NCBI GenBank assembly: GCA_016791445.1
Contig: JAEUMP010000004.1
Coordinates: 1 to 47,031 of the forward strand
DNA length: 47,031 nucleotides
Source: Hyphomonadaceae bacterium
GTDB taxonomy: Bacteria; Pseudomonadota; Alphaproteobacteria; Caulobacterales; Aquidulcibacteraceae
Direction of reading: 5' to 3'
Shown: in pieces, positions 1 to 8,174 of the stretch
How the letters are laid out: the number at the start of each line of letters is the position of its first letter
Position numbering within the stretch: position 1 is the stretch's first letter
Position numbers and translations under genes: made by a program
The notes under the pieces: generated by a model
Database searches by the model: none
The model's input: only the letters and a program-made list of their open reading frames with translations
Told to the model about the DNA's origin: nothing

Positions 1-398
1 CCGTTTTTCGGCAACCGCAATGTGGCGCACTTCACCACTTTGTCGAAATTCGCGAGCGCATCGCGCATGTCAGCGAGCGTGCGTAGCGGAATCCCGCGCG
101 TGAAGGCGTGAATGATGCGGATCTTGCGGCGTTGGTAGCCAAGGATTCCGTGCGGATGGTGCGTGAAGACAGGCGGATCGCGCCGGAAGGTCAGGCGCGA
201 ACACATGCTGAGGAAGATCAGCTTGCGAATGTCGCGCCGCGCCTTTCTCACTTCGTCCTGGAAATCGAGACGCAGAATGCGCGGCAGGCGCACGCGCGCC
301 GCGACCCAGGCGAGAACGTGGAGCAGCCACAGATGAATCTCGCGCGCAGCGGCGGCGTAGGCTTCGCGGCGGTGACGTAGCGGTTTCGCGATCTGCAT
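1..398 (-). CDS. Hypothetical protein, C-terminus beyond left edge
   Basis: An open frame runs from an ATG at 398 leftwards off the window, giving about 132 codons with no stop. The start is supported by a GAGGAG Shine-Dalgarno stretch about 6-10 bases upstream. The protein is basic, rich in Arg and Leu, with an N-terminal helical segment (residues about 20-40, hydrophobic with Trp) and a later His-rich patch (FTHHPHGILGY) followed by a basic region. I do not recognise the family. It lacks the HUH motif expected of a REP-associated transposase, although the DNA just upstream is palindrome-rich. The coding call rests on the continuous frame, the good ribosome site and a protein-like composition. 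Confidence 0.6.
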   Translation of the reverse strand, partial: MQIAKPLRHRREAYAAAAREIHLWLLHVLAWVAARVRLPRILRLDFQDEVRKARRDIRKLIFLSMCSRLTFRRDPPVFTHHPHGILGYQRRKIRIIHAFTRGIPLRTLADMRDALANFDKVVKCATLRLPKN

Positions 399-418
399 CT
401 GTGGCTCTCCTCTTCGCG

Positions 419-439
419 GCGCCGGAACCATTCCGGCGC
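419..439. repeat. Perfect hairpin in 5' leader of the left-edge gene
   Basis: GCGCCGGAA (419-427) and TTCCGGCGC (431-439) form a perfect 9-bp inverted repeat with a 3-base loop. It lies about 20 bases upstream of the start codon of the minus-strand gene at 398, so if transcribed it would sit in the leader. It is the first of three inverted repeats in this spacer. Confidence 0.7.
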
Positions 440-457
440 GATGTGGGAGGAGTGTGA

Positions 458-576
458 ACCGGGTCTGGACCCGGTCGGATTGCGGAGAGGATTTTTCTAC
501 AGCGGACCGCCGGCGCCCTCGCCGGCCTCCTTGTGCGCCAAGGGGATGCGGTTTGCCGGCGGGGCGCCGGCGGTCC
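458..576. repeat. Palindrome-rich intergenic element
   Basis: Two more inverted repeats follow. ACCGGGTC (458-465) pairs with GACCCGGT (468-475). GGACCGCCGGCGCCC (504-518) pairs perfectly over 15 bp with GGGCGCCGGCGGTCC (562-576), and the GCCGGC blocks at 521-526 and 555-560 extend the stem. The layout resembles a dispersed REP-like intergenic repeat. The rest of 399-648 shows no convincing gene. Whether the element recurs in the genome cannot be seen here. Confidence 0.55.
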
Positions 577-648
577 TTGCGGCGAGGGGAATGGCCTTCG
601 CGTTTCCCCCTAATGGAAGTTCATGCGACTAGGCGGCGGCGCGTCTGA

Positions 649-804
649 CTAATGCGCGGCCTCGCGCGCCTTGGCGGCGGCGATCCAGTCTTCGAGGTCG
701 ATCTGTCGCTGGTCGATCTCTCGCGCCGCGCGTCGGCGTTCAGCCGCGCGGTCGCGTTTGCGCGTGTCGGGAAAGGCGATGCGCGTCGTTGTTGATGCCG
801 CCAC
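649..804 (-). CDS. Possible small basic/acidic helical protein (51 aa)
   Basis: A minus-strand frame from a GTG at 804 to TAG at 649-651 encodes a short protein with a charged, probably helical C-terminal half (REIDQRQIDLEDWIAAAKA), which looks more protein-like than the competing frames. A GGAGG lies about 13 bases upstream, rather far for a ribosome site. The frame stays open upstream, so the start is uncertain. Family unknown. Confidence 0.4.
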   Translation of the reverse strand: MAASTTTRIAFPDTRKRDRAAERRRAAREIDQRQIDLEDWIAAAKAREAAH

Positions 805-879
805 GTCCGACCGCTCGCCTCCACAGAGGCCGCCATCAATGCCCGCGCGAGGTTTATGGAGTGCAAACGCGTCGCGAGG

Positions 880-1377
880 CTATCGCACCTCGAACATGGT
901 GTGCCGCACGCCCGTCGTCAGTCGTTCGCCGCAACTCACCGCGAGCACGCCGTTGAGCCACGCATAGCGCGCATCGTTGGTCTCGAAGACCGGCGCGATG
1001 CGCAAGTAATAGCGCGACGGATCGACGTGCGGTTGCGCGGGATCGCGGAAGGCGGCGGCGACGTCGGGCGGGATCACGCTGCGCCCGGCATAGCTGACCG
1101 AAATCAGCGCGCCGTCATGCGTGCGCCACACCGAGCGCGCGTCGAACGTGCCGGCGACGCCGCCCGGGATCTCGCCGGTCGTCGACCAGTTGCCCCCGCC
1201 CGGCAGGATTTCGCCCCGCAGGCGATCGCCCTTGAAGCGCCCGCCGGTGATGTAGCCCACGCGCCGTTCGCCGAAGGGCGAGGCGCCGAGCGGCAGGATG
1301 CCGCCCGCCACTTCGAATTCCGCGATGCACAAGGGCGCGTGCGGCAGGCTGGACCAGGCGGATGCGGGTGTGTTCAT
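880..1377 (-). CDS. DUF3237 domain-containing protein
   Basis: This 165-residue protein matches the DUF3237 family along its whole length: an N-terminal beta segment leading to a Gly-rich stretch (PLGASPFGERRVGYITGG), then GEILPGGGNW, a central RTHDGALI strand, and a C-terminal YYLRIAPVFET segment with the final NGVLAVS-type strand. The family forms a small beta-barrel and has no firmly assigned reaction. There is no signal peptide, so it is probably cytoplasmic. It is divergent from the nucleoside transporter at 1513; the 135-bp spacer would hold both promoters. Confidence 0.85.
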   Translation of the reverse strand: MNTPASAWSSLPHAPLCIAEFEVAGGILPLGASPFGERRVGYITGGRFKGDRLRGEILPGGGNWSTTGEIPGGVAGTFDARSVWRTHDGALISVSYAGRSVIPPDVAAAFRDPAQPHVDPSRYYLRIAPVFETNDARYAWLNGVLAVSCGERLTTGVRHTMFEVR

Positions 1378-1512
1378 GCTTGTCTTCCGACGGCGGTGGG
1401 CGGACGGGCATTGCGCCGCGCGCCGGCGCCCGCGTCAATGGACCCCCCGGAAGGGGCCTGCTAAAGCCGCCGAAACAGAACCGCGCCGCAGCGCGGCCGC
1501 ATCGGGGAACAC

Positions 1513-2745
1513 ATGCCGGCACAGTATATGGGCGTCGCGGGAATCGTTGCGATCCTGTTCATCGCGATCGTGTTCTCGACCAACCGCAAGGCGATCCGCC
1601 TGCGTGTCGTGGCGGCGGCGTTTGCATTGCAGGCGTTGATGGCGGTGCTGGTGCTGATGCTGCCCGCAGGTCGCGCGGTACTTTCGGCGATGTCAGGCGG
1701 CGTCCAGGCGGTGATCAACTACTCGTCCGCCGGCATCGCGATGGTATTCGGGCCGCTCGCGGACGTGGACAAGATCGGCTTCAGCTTCGCCATCAATGTG
1801 CTGCCGATCATCATCTTCTTCTCGGCTCTGATGTCGGTGCTCTATCATGTCGGTGTGATGCAGCGGATCGTGGCGTGGGCCGGCGGCGCGCTGCGCTTCG
1901 TGATCGGCACGGGGCGGGTGGAGTCGCTTGTCGCGGCGGCGAACGTCTTTCTCGGCCAGACCGAGGCGCCGCTGGTCGTGAAGCCCTATATCCGCGGGCT
2001 CACCATGCCCCAGCTTTTCACCGTGATGACCACGGGCATGGCGTCGGTGTCGGGCAGCGTGCTGGCGGCCTATGCGCAGATGGGCATCAGCATCGAGTAC
2101 CTGCTGGCCGCATGTTTCATGGCCGCGCCGGGCGGCCTGCTGATGGCCAAGCTCATCATGCCTGACGACAAGGCAGAGCCCGGCGCGCCGAAAGACGTCG
2201 TCGTGGTGGATGAAACCGAGGCGCGGAAAACCAACGTCATCGAGGCCGCCGCCGTCGGCGCGCAGGACGGCCTGAAGCTCGCGGTCTCCATCGCAGCGAT
2301 GCTCATCGCGTTCGTGTCCCTCATCGCGCTGGTGAACGGCATTCTCGGCGCCATCGGCGGGGCGGCGGGCGTGGAAGGGCTGACGATGCAGCGCATCCTC
2401 GGCTTCGTGTTCGCGCCCGTGATGTTCCTCCTGAACATTCCGTGGGCGGAGGCGCAGGCGGCCGGCGGCATCTTCGGCGAGAAGCTGGTGCTGAACGAAT
2501 TCGTGGCGTTTGCGAGCCTCGGGCAGGCGCAGGAAAATCTGAGCCCGCGAACGGCGGCGATCCTCACCTTTGCCCTGTGCGGCTTCGCCAACATCAGCTC
2601 GATCGCGATCCAGCTCGGCGCGCTGGGGACGCTCGCGCCCGAACGCATGCCGCAGATCGCGAAGTACGGTTTCCACGTCGTGCTGGCGGGTTCGCTGTCC
2701 AATCTCATGAGCGCCGCGCTCGCGGGCCTCATCATCCAGCCTTGA
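1513..2745 (+). CDS. NupC/CNT-family concentrative nucleoside transporter
   Basis: This 410-residue inner-membrane protein imports nucleosides using an ion gradient. The CNT signatures are visible: GQTEAP at 148-153, NEFVAF at 328-333 and CGFAN at 356-360, which in characterised CNTs line the nucleoside and cation sites. Hydrophobic segments occur throughout, with a charged loop near 217-245. The length is usual for bacterial CNTs. A GGGGAA lies just upstream of the ATG. The stop overlaps an upstream TTG option for the next gene, a nucleoside hydrolase, so transport and cleavage are probably co-transcribed. Substrate range (purine or pyrimidine) cannot be read from the sequence. Confidence 0.95.
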   Translation: MPAQYMGVAGIVAILFIAIVFSTNRKAIRLRVVAAAFALQALMAVLVLMLPAGRAVLSAMSGGVQAVINYSSAGIAMVFGPLADVDKIGFSFAINVLPIIIFFSALMSVLYHVGVMQRIVAWAGGALRFVIGTGRVESLVAAANVFLGQTEAPLVVKPYIRGLTMPQLFTVMTTGMASVSGSVLAAYAQMGISIEYLLAACFMAAPGGLLMAKLIMPDDKAEPGAPKDVVVVDETEARKTNVIEAAAVGAQDGLKLAVSIAAMLIAFVSLIALVNGILGAIGGAAGVEGLTMQRILGFVFAPVMFLLNIPWAEAQAAGGIFGEKLVLNEFVAFASLGQAQENLSPRTAAILTFALCGFANISSIAIQLGALGTLAPERMPQIAKYGFHVVLAGSLSNLMSAALAGLIIQP

Positions 2746-2753
2746 GTAAACGC

Positions 2754-3686
2754 ATGGCGCCGAAGCCGCTCATCATCGATTGCGATCCGGGCGTCGACGA
2801 CGCCATCGCGCTTTTCCTCGCGTTCGCGTGCCCCGATGAACTCGACGTGCGCGCGATCACGACGGTGGCGGGCAATGTCGGCGGCGCGCTGACGGCGCGC
2901 AATGCGTGCATCATCCGGGAAATGGCGGGCCGCGAGGATGCGCCCGTGTTCCGCGGGGCCGACGGCCCGCTGGTGCGGGAGCCTGTCGACGCTGGCGAAT
3001 TCCACGGCGCGACGGGGCTCGGTCCGTTGCCGATCTTCGAGCCGGCGACGTCCATCGTGAGCGATTATGCGGTTCCGTATTTGGTCGACGCGATCCTCAA
3101 CGCGCCGGCCGGGACGATCACCCTTGCGGTGACGGGCCCGATGACCAACGTCGCGTCCGCGTTCGAGATCGCGCCCGACGCGGCGGGGCGTCTCCGCGAG
3201 ATCGTCGTCATGGGCGGGGCGCGTTCCGAAGGCGGCAACATCACGGCGTCGGCGGAATACAATATCTACGCCGATCCGCACGCCGCGCAGATCGTGTTCG
3301 CCTCGGGCGCGCCGATCACCGTCTTCGGTCTTGATGCGACCCACCAGGTGCGCTCGACGCCGGCGCGGATCGCGGCCTTGCGCGCGATCGGCACGCCGCA
3401 GGCGCGCGCATGCGCGGAGCTGCTGCAATTCTCGGCTGACGTGGAGCGCAACATTCCCGGCCTGCACGGCGCGCCGCTGCACGATCCCTGCACCATCGCC
3501 TATCTCCTTCAGCCCGATCTCTTCGACTTTCTGCCGTGCCGCATCGAGGTCGAGACGGAAGGGCGTGTCGCGCTCGGTCACACAGCCGTTGAATTCAGGG
3601 ATCCGGCGGCGTCGAGGACGCGCTGGGCGACCAGGGCGGACGGCGACGGCGTCTTCTCCCTTCTGATCGACAGGCTCTCGCGATGA
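2754..3686 (+). CDS. Nucleoside hydrolase (inosine/uridine-preferring family)
   Basis: This 310-residue cytoplasmic enzyme should split the N-glycosidic bond of imported nucleosides into free base and ribose. The calcium- and ribose-binding signature DCDPGVDDA is at residues 9-17 (Asp9, Asp11, Asp15, Asp16), and the downstream VTGPMTNVA, VVMGG, AEYNIYADPHAA and LHDPCT motifs are typical of the IU-nucleoside hydrolase family. The ATG at 2754 is chosen because the fold begins at once; an in-frame TTG at 2742 overlapping the transporter stop is an alternative. The gene ends in an ATGA overlap with the ribokinase, indicating translational coupling. Confidence 0.95.
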   Translation: MAPKPLIIDCDPGVDDAIALFLAFACPDELDVRAITTVAGNVGGALTARNACIIREMAGREDAPVFRGADGPLVREPVDAGEFHGATGLGPLPIFEPATSIVSDYAVPYLVDAILNAPAGTITLAVTGPMTNVASAFEIAPDAAGRLREIVVMGGARSEGGNITASAEYNIYADPHAAQIVFASGAPITVFGLDATHQVRSTPARIAALRAIGTPQARACAELLQFSADVERNIPGLHGAPLHDPCTIAYLLQPDLFDFLPCRIEVETEGRVALGHTAVEFRDPAASRTRWATRADGDGVFSLLIDRLSR

Positions 3687-4537
3687 CCGCCCCGCGCATC
3701 CTCGTCGTCGGCTCGGTCAATCTCGATTTCGTGGCGACCGCAGCGAAGCTGCCTGCACCGGGTGAAACCGTGACGGGCGCCGTGCTCGCCCGCCATCCCG
3801 GCGGGAAGGGCGCCAACCAGGCTTTGGCGGCGCGGCGGCTCGGCGCGGAGGTGGCGCTCGCGGCGCGCGTCGGGCGCGATGCGATGGCGGATGAAGCGCT
3901 GGCTTTGCTGCGCGCGGAGGGCGTCGATCTCTCGGGCGTCAGTGTCGATGAGGACGCATCGACGGGCGTGGCGCTCATCGCGGTTTCCGCAGATGGCGAG
4001 AACCAGATCATCGTCGCGTCCGGCGCCAACGGGACGTTCGCGCGCGCGCACGTGGCGCTCACACCGGCGGACGCCGTCATCTGCCAACTCGAAACGCCGA
4101 TGGAGACCGTTGAAGCCGCCATGGCGACGCAAGGGCTCTTCTGCATCAATCTCGCGCCCGCGGCGCCGACGCCGGACGCAATCTTCGCGCGCGCCGATCT
4201 CGTGGTGGTCAACGAGGGCGAGGCGGCGTTCATGGGCGATCGCCTGAATGCGACGCGCGGCCTCGTGGCGATCACCTACGGGGCGAGGGGCGCTGCACTG
4301 TTCCAGCACGGACGCGAGATCCACCGCGCCGCGCCGCCGCCGGTGACGCCGGTGGACACCACGGGGGCGGGCGATGCGTTCGTCGGCGCGCTGGTCGTGG
4401 CGCTCGCCGAAAAGCAGCCGCCTGAGCGGGCCCTGCGCTTTGCCTGTGCGGCGGGCGCGCTCGCGGCGACCCGGCCCGGCGCCCAGCCCTCGCTGCCGAA
4501 ACGCGACTCCATCGAACAGCTTCTGCTGAAGTGCTGA
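3683..4537 (+). CDS. rbsK: Ribokinase (PfkB family)
   Basis: This 284-residue sugar kinase phosphorylates ribose at O5 with ATP. The N-terminal GSVNLD strand, the ribose-binding GGKGANQA at 40-47 and the PfkB signature DTTGAGD at 225-231 (Asp231 as catalytic base) are all present; the protein is slightly shorter than typical ribokinases (about 305). Its ATG overlaps the TGA of the nucleoside hydrolase. Together with the two preceding genes it makes a pathway from external nucleoside to ribose-5-phosphate. A PfkB kinase for another sugar or nucleoside cannot be excluded, but the context fits ribose. Confidence 0.9.
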   Translation: MTAPRILVVGSVNLDFVATAAKLPAPGETVTGAVLARHPGGKGANQALAARRLGAEVALAARVGRDAMADEALALLRAEGVDLSGVSVDEDASTGVALIAVSADGENQIIVASGANGTFARAHVALTPADAVICQLETPMETVEAAMATQGLFCINLAPAAPTPDAIFARADLVVVNEGEAAFMGDRLNATRGLVAITYGARGAALFQHGREIHRAAPPPVTPVDTTGAGDAFVGALVVALAEKQPPERALRFACAAGALAATRPGAQPSLPKRDSIEQLLLKC

Positions 4538-4747
4538 ATACGCAGATCACGAGTACTTGAATATCGGACAGATCCCCCTGAACAGAACTGCACTGTCCTT
4601 CCCGCTCGTGCAGAGTTGCTTCTGTGCCAAGCATTGGATGTCAGTCCAAGGGTTTCAATACAACCGAACGGGGACTAGCGACGTTCCTTGACCCAGTCGG
4701 CCCCCCACATGCATGAAAATCTGTGAGTCGTTTGAACGGGCGCGGGA

Positions 4748-5422
4748 ATGGCCTTTCTAATTCTAGCGTTCGGCTTGTCGCTTTGCATCGGCGGCGCGAG
4801 ATTGTCTGCGCACGCAGCTATCAGGTCCGTGGCGCTCGCCATTGTCGCCGGAGCGTGTGCGGTAGTTCTGGCCATGCCGCTGTCTTCCGAAAAAGCGGGC
4901 GTCTTGATGGCGGCATTGTTCTTTGTGGCAGGTGGCCCCGCCATTGAAGAACTGGGGAGATATTGGGGGCTGCGGACACTGGGTACGTCCAGCCTCACAA
5001 CTCGCTCAGCGCTTCTTGCGTTTGGGCTCGTGTGGGCAGGAGCAGAAGTCGTCTGGAAAGCGGCCAACCGGTTCGTGCGTGATCCGCTTCGCGATTGGAC
5101 TGTCACGCATCACAACTTGTCCTGGCCGAGTTCTATCGATGCGTGGGTTTCGGTCCTTAATGTCGTTCCAGCTGTGGGTCTGCATGTGCTCGCTACATAC
5201 ATAGTGGCGCATCGTATGCAGCGGGGAGCGGGTCTCATTAGATCGTGGCTGTCGGGTTACGGCGTTCATGTGGGCTATAACGTCGTTTCCATCGTGCTCT
5301 TCTCGGTTATTGGCCGTAGTGGCTGGCCCGCACTGTTCTGGATTTTGGCCCTGACGGCGGCCCTCGTTCTCTTGGCGTCACGGGTCTCTCAAAAGGTGAA
5401 TTCGCCCGCTGCCGGCGCGTGA
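4748..5422 (+). CDS. Multi-pass membrane protein, possibly YhfC/CPBP-like intramembrane protease family
   Basis: This 224-residue protein has about six to seven hydrophobic segments. Its most telling stretch is AIEELGRYWGLR in an early membrane region, an E-E-x-G-R-Y arrangement like that of YhfC-type members of the CPBP/PrsW superfamily; later histidines (GLHVLATY, GYGVHVGYN) could complete a metal site. The assignment is by motif only. Codon choice and base composition are visibly less GC-rich than the flanking genes, suggesting relatively recent acquisition. No good Shine-Dalgarno precedes the ATG. The 210-bp gap before it (4538-4747) holds no recognisable gene or terminator. Confidence 0.65.
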   Translation: MAFLILAFGLSLCIGGARLSAHAAIRSVALAIVAGACAVVLAMPLSSEKAGVLMAALFFVAGGPAIEELGRYWGLRTLGTSSLTTRSALLAFGLVWAGAEVVWKAANRFVRDPLRDWTVTHHNLSWPSSIDAWVSVLNVVPAVGLHVLATYIVAHRMQRGAGLIRSWLSGYGVHVGYNVVSIVLFSVIGRSGWPALFWILALTAALVLLASRVSQKVNSPAAGA

Positions 5423-5476
5423 GGGGGCTTTCCTGAGCGCTGTGCTCCGCTAGGGTCCGCCCGAAAGGAGACGCCC

Positions 5477-6625
5477 ATGCCGCTCGACGCCGCCACGCGC
5501 GCCGAATTCGCCGCCCAGGTCCGCCGCTTCGCCGAGGAGCGCTTGCGCCCGATCGAGGCGCTTGTTGCGGAGAACGACGCCGTACCCGAGGACGTCATCG
5601 CCGACATGAAGGCGCTCGGCCTTTACGGCCTTTCCATTCCGGAGGAGTTCGGCGGTCTCGGCTGCTCGATGGAGGACGAGGTCACCGTCGGCTTCGAACT
5701 CGGTCGTGTCTCACCGGCGTTCCGCTCGGCGTTCGGCACCAATGTCGGCATCGGGAGTCAGGGCCTCGTCATGTTCGGCACGCCTGAGCAGAAGGCGAAG
5801 TATCTCCCCGGTATCGCCTCCGGAGAAATCGTCACCAGCTTCGCGCTGACCGAACCGGAAGCGGGCTCGGACTCCGCCGCCGTGCGCACGACCGCGATCT
5901 GGGACGGGCAGGCCTATGTGATGAAGGGCTCCAAGCGCTACATCACCAACGCCAACAAGGCGCAACTCTTCACGGTGATGGCGCGCACCGATCCGGAGAA
6001 GAAGGGGGGCTCCGGCGTCTCCGCCTTCCTCGTGTCGCGCGAACTCGCGGGCATTTCCATCGGCAAGCCGGAAAAGAAGATGGGCCAGCAGGGCGCGCAC
6101 ATCTGCGACGTGAATTTCGACAATGTGCGGGTGCCGCCTGAAGCCTTGCTCGGCAAGGAAGGCGAAGGCTTCAAGGTGGCGATGCAGGTGCTCGATCGCG
6201 GGCGGTTGCACATCGCGTCCGTGTGCGTCGGCGTGGCGGAGCGGCTGATCGCCGACTGCGTGGCCTATGCCGGCGAGCGCAAGCAGTTCGGCCAGACGCT
6301 CGCGAGTTTCCAGATGATCCAGGCGCAACTCGCCGACTGCAAGACCGAAGCCTATGCCGCCAAGTGCATGGTGATCGACGCCGCGCGCCGGCGCGATGCG
6401 GGCGAGAACGTCACCATGCTGGCGTCCTGCGCGAAGCTCTTTGCGTCCGAAATGGTGGGCCGCGTGGCGGATCGCGCGGTGCAGATCTTCGGCGGCGCGG
6501 GCTATGTGGCGGACTACGGCATCGAACGGCTCTACCGCGACGTGCGCATCTTCCGCATCTATGAAGGCACCAGCGAGATCCAGCGCACCATCATCGCGCG
6601 CGAGATGATGAAGGCGGGTTCATAA
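5477..6625 (+). CDS. Acyl-CoA dehydrogenase
   Basis: This 382-residue FAD enzyme performs alpha,beta-dehydrogenation of an acyl-CoA thioester, passing electrons to electron-transfer flavoprotein. The family's FALTEPEAGSD and KRYITNA flavin motifs, the RKQFG segment and the C-terminal YEGTSEIQR are present; the Glu in YEGT is the usual catalytic base, so this enzyme looks self-sufficient, unlike the pair at 44017-46389. A GGAGA lies 8 bases before the ATG. It precedes, after an intervening hypothetical gene, a class III CoA-transferase, suggesting use of an acyl-CoA made by transfer. Chain length is not predictable. Confidence 0.95.
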   Translation: MPLDAATRAEFAAQVRRFAEERLRPIEALVAENDAVPEDVIADMKALGLYGLSIPEEFGGLGCSMEDEVTVGFELGRVSPAFRSAFGTNVGIGSQGLVMFGTPEQKAKYLPGIASGEIVTSFALTEPEAGSDSAAVRTTAIWDGQAYVMKGSKRYITNANKAQLFTVMARTDPEKKGGSGVSAFLVSRELAGISIGKPEKKMGQQGAHICDVNFDNVRVPPEALLGKEGEGFKVAMQVLDRGRLHIASVCVGVAERLIADCVAYAGERKQFGQTLASFQMIQAQLADCKTEAYAAKCMVIDAARRRDAGENVTMLASCAKLFASEMVGRVADRAVQIFGGAGYVADYGIERLYRDVRIFRIYEGTSEIQRTIIAREMMKAGS

Positions 6626-6628
6626 ACG

Positions 6629-7003
6629 TTGCTTTTCAGGTGCATCATCGAGGGGAGTTGGGAGCCACCGCGCCGCGACAAAGACGGCTTCTTTGCGACA
6701 CGGTGTGTCTCGGCAGGGTCAGATAAAGAAGCAATCAAAAAGGCGATAGAACTCGTTGCAAAAGAGTGGCGCACCAAGCCTCTACTTGAGAATGGTGGGC
6801 GCGGTCTGCGGCTCAACGCAATAGATTGTTGGGGTATCTCTTGGTCGCGCAGATTTGTTGGCGCTCGTGCGGGCCATTGCTTCCACATTAGCGATGCGCG
6901 CGGGGAAGCTGCAGCAGTTGAGGCCAAGGCGGCGCGTGCGCCTGAAGGTGCTGCTATTTGGCAGATCGCCTCATCGGGAACAGGTATGGGCAGTGATGAG
7001 TAG
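6629..7003 (+). CDS. Hypothetical protein
   Basis: A 124-codon frame starts at TTG 6629, three bases after the acyl-CoA dehydrogenase stop, and ends overlapping the next gene's likely start. The N-terminal half (FRCIIEG, then GFFATRCVSAGSDKEAIKKA) reads like a small alpha/beta protein in which a strand-helix unit is followed by a Trp-rich segment (CWGISWSRRF). I do not recognise the family. Its base composition is lower in GC than its neighbours, resembling the gene at 4748. The TTG start is weak and a later start is possible. It could have been inserted between two genes of an older acyl-CoA operon. Confidence 0.55.
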   Translation: MLFRCIIEGSWEPPRRDKDGFFATRCVSAGSDKEAIKKAIELVAKEWRTKPLLENGGRGLRLNAIDCWGISWSRRFVGARAGHCFHISDARGEAAAVEAKAARAPEGAAIWQIASSGTGMGSDE

Positions 7004-8174
7004 TTCCATGAATAGAGGCCCCCTCAACGGCGTGCGCGTGATCGATCTCACGCAGTTCGTCCTCGGCCCCTATGCGACGCAGACGCTGGGCGATCTCGGC
7101 GCGGATGTGATCAAGATCGAGGACCCGGGCGGCGGGGACCGTCAGCGCAATCAGGGCAAGCCCCCGGTCAATCCGTCGATGGGGCCTGTCTATGTGGCGC
7201 TCAACCGCAACAAGCGCTCCGTCGCGATCGACCTGAAGACCGAACCCGGCAAGCGTGCGCTGAAGAAGCTCGTGCGCCACGGCGACATCTTCATCCACAA
7301 CATGCGCCCCGAAGCGATCGCGCGGCTCGGCTTTTCCTATGAGGCGGTCGCGGCGGAAAAGCCGGACATCATCTATGTCGAGGCGGTCGGCTACGATCCC
7401 GCGGGGCCCTATGCGGGACGTCAGGCGTTCGACGATCTCATCCAGTCCGCGAGCGGCGCGTGCGGTCTCGGCGCGCTGACCGACAAGGATGCGCCGCTGA
7501 AGCCGTTGCCGAGCGTGATCGCCGACAAGACCTGCGGCCTCTTCGCGGCGATCGCGGCGATGGCCGCACTCCGCCACAAGGAGCAGACCGGCGAGGGGCA
7601 ATTCGTCTGCGTGCCGATGCTGGAAACCTTCACCGGCTTCCTGATGGCCGAGCATCTCTACAACCAGACCTACATCCCGCCGACGGGCAAGTACGGCCAC
7701 GTTACGACGATCACGCCGCATCGCAAACCTTACAAGACGAAGGACGGCTGGCTTTCCGTGCTGCCGGCGAGCCAGGCGCAGTCGCTCAAGTTTCTCGAAC
7801 TCGGCGGCATTCCGAACGCCTACGAGACGGAGCGCTTTCTCTCCGCGCCGAAAGGATCGCGCGTCGATACATACTACGCGATGATGGATGAAGCGGCGCT
7901 CCGCTACACGACGGATGAGTGGATGCTGATCTGCGCGGAAAACTCGATCCCGGCGATGCGCGCGAATGAGGTGAGCCAGATCGTCGACGACCCGCAACTG
8001 AAGCAGACGCTCTTCGAAACGCGCGACCTCCCGGGTGAAGGCGCGTATCGCGCGATGAAGCCGGGCCTGCGCTTCGCGAAATCGCCTGTCGCCATACGCC
8101 GCGATCCGCCGCAACTCGGGGCCGACACGGCGGACGTGCTTGCGGAATTCGGCATCGAAGACGGCGCCGCGTGA
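6996..8174 (+). CDS. CaiB/BaiF (class III) CoA-transferase family protein
   Basis: This 392-residue enzyme moves CoA between carboxylic acids. It begins with the family hallmark GVRVIDLTQFVLGPYATQTL, then LGADVIKIEDP, the NRNKRSVAIDLK block, and QAFDDLIQSASG, where the conserved Asp acts as acyl acceptor in characterised members. ATG 6996 is chosen; ATG 7008 four codons later is equally possible, and the frame is open further upstream but overlaps the previous gene. It is followed by a GTGA overlap with the DUF3253 gene. The acid substrate is unknown; location after an acyl-CoA dehydrogenase fits an acyl-CoA catabolic role. Confidence 0.92.
   Translation: MSSSMNRGPLNGVRVIDLTQFVLGPYATQTLGDLGADVIKIEDPGGGDRQRNQGKPPVNPSMGPVYVALNRNKRSVAIDLKTEPGKRALKKLVRHGDIFIHNMRPEAIARLGFSYEAVAAEKPDIIYVEAVGYDPAGPYAGRQAFDDLIQSASGACGLGALTDKDAPLKPLPSVIADKTCGLFAAIAAMAALRHKEQTGEGQFVCVPMLETFTGFLMAEHLYNQTYIPPTGKYGHVTTITPHRKPYKTKDGWLSVLPASQAQSLKFLELGGIPNAYETERFLSAPKGSRVDTYYAMMDEAALRYTTDEWMLICAENSIPAMRANEVSQIVDDPQLKQTLFETRDLPGEGAYRAMKPGLRFAKSPVAIRRDPPQLGADTADVLAEFGIEDGAA

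Noticed and set aside
2070-3581. A 503-codon minus-strand frame opposite the transporter and nucleoside hydrolase
   Set aside because: Shadow frame with no protein-like segments; the sense strand encodes complete, recognisable enzymes.
4675-5106. 143-codon minus-strand frame opposite the membrane protein
   Set aside because: The plus-strand frame has coherent membrane helices and the EELGRY motif; the minus frame is Ser/Arg/Pro-rich noise.
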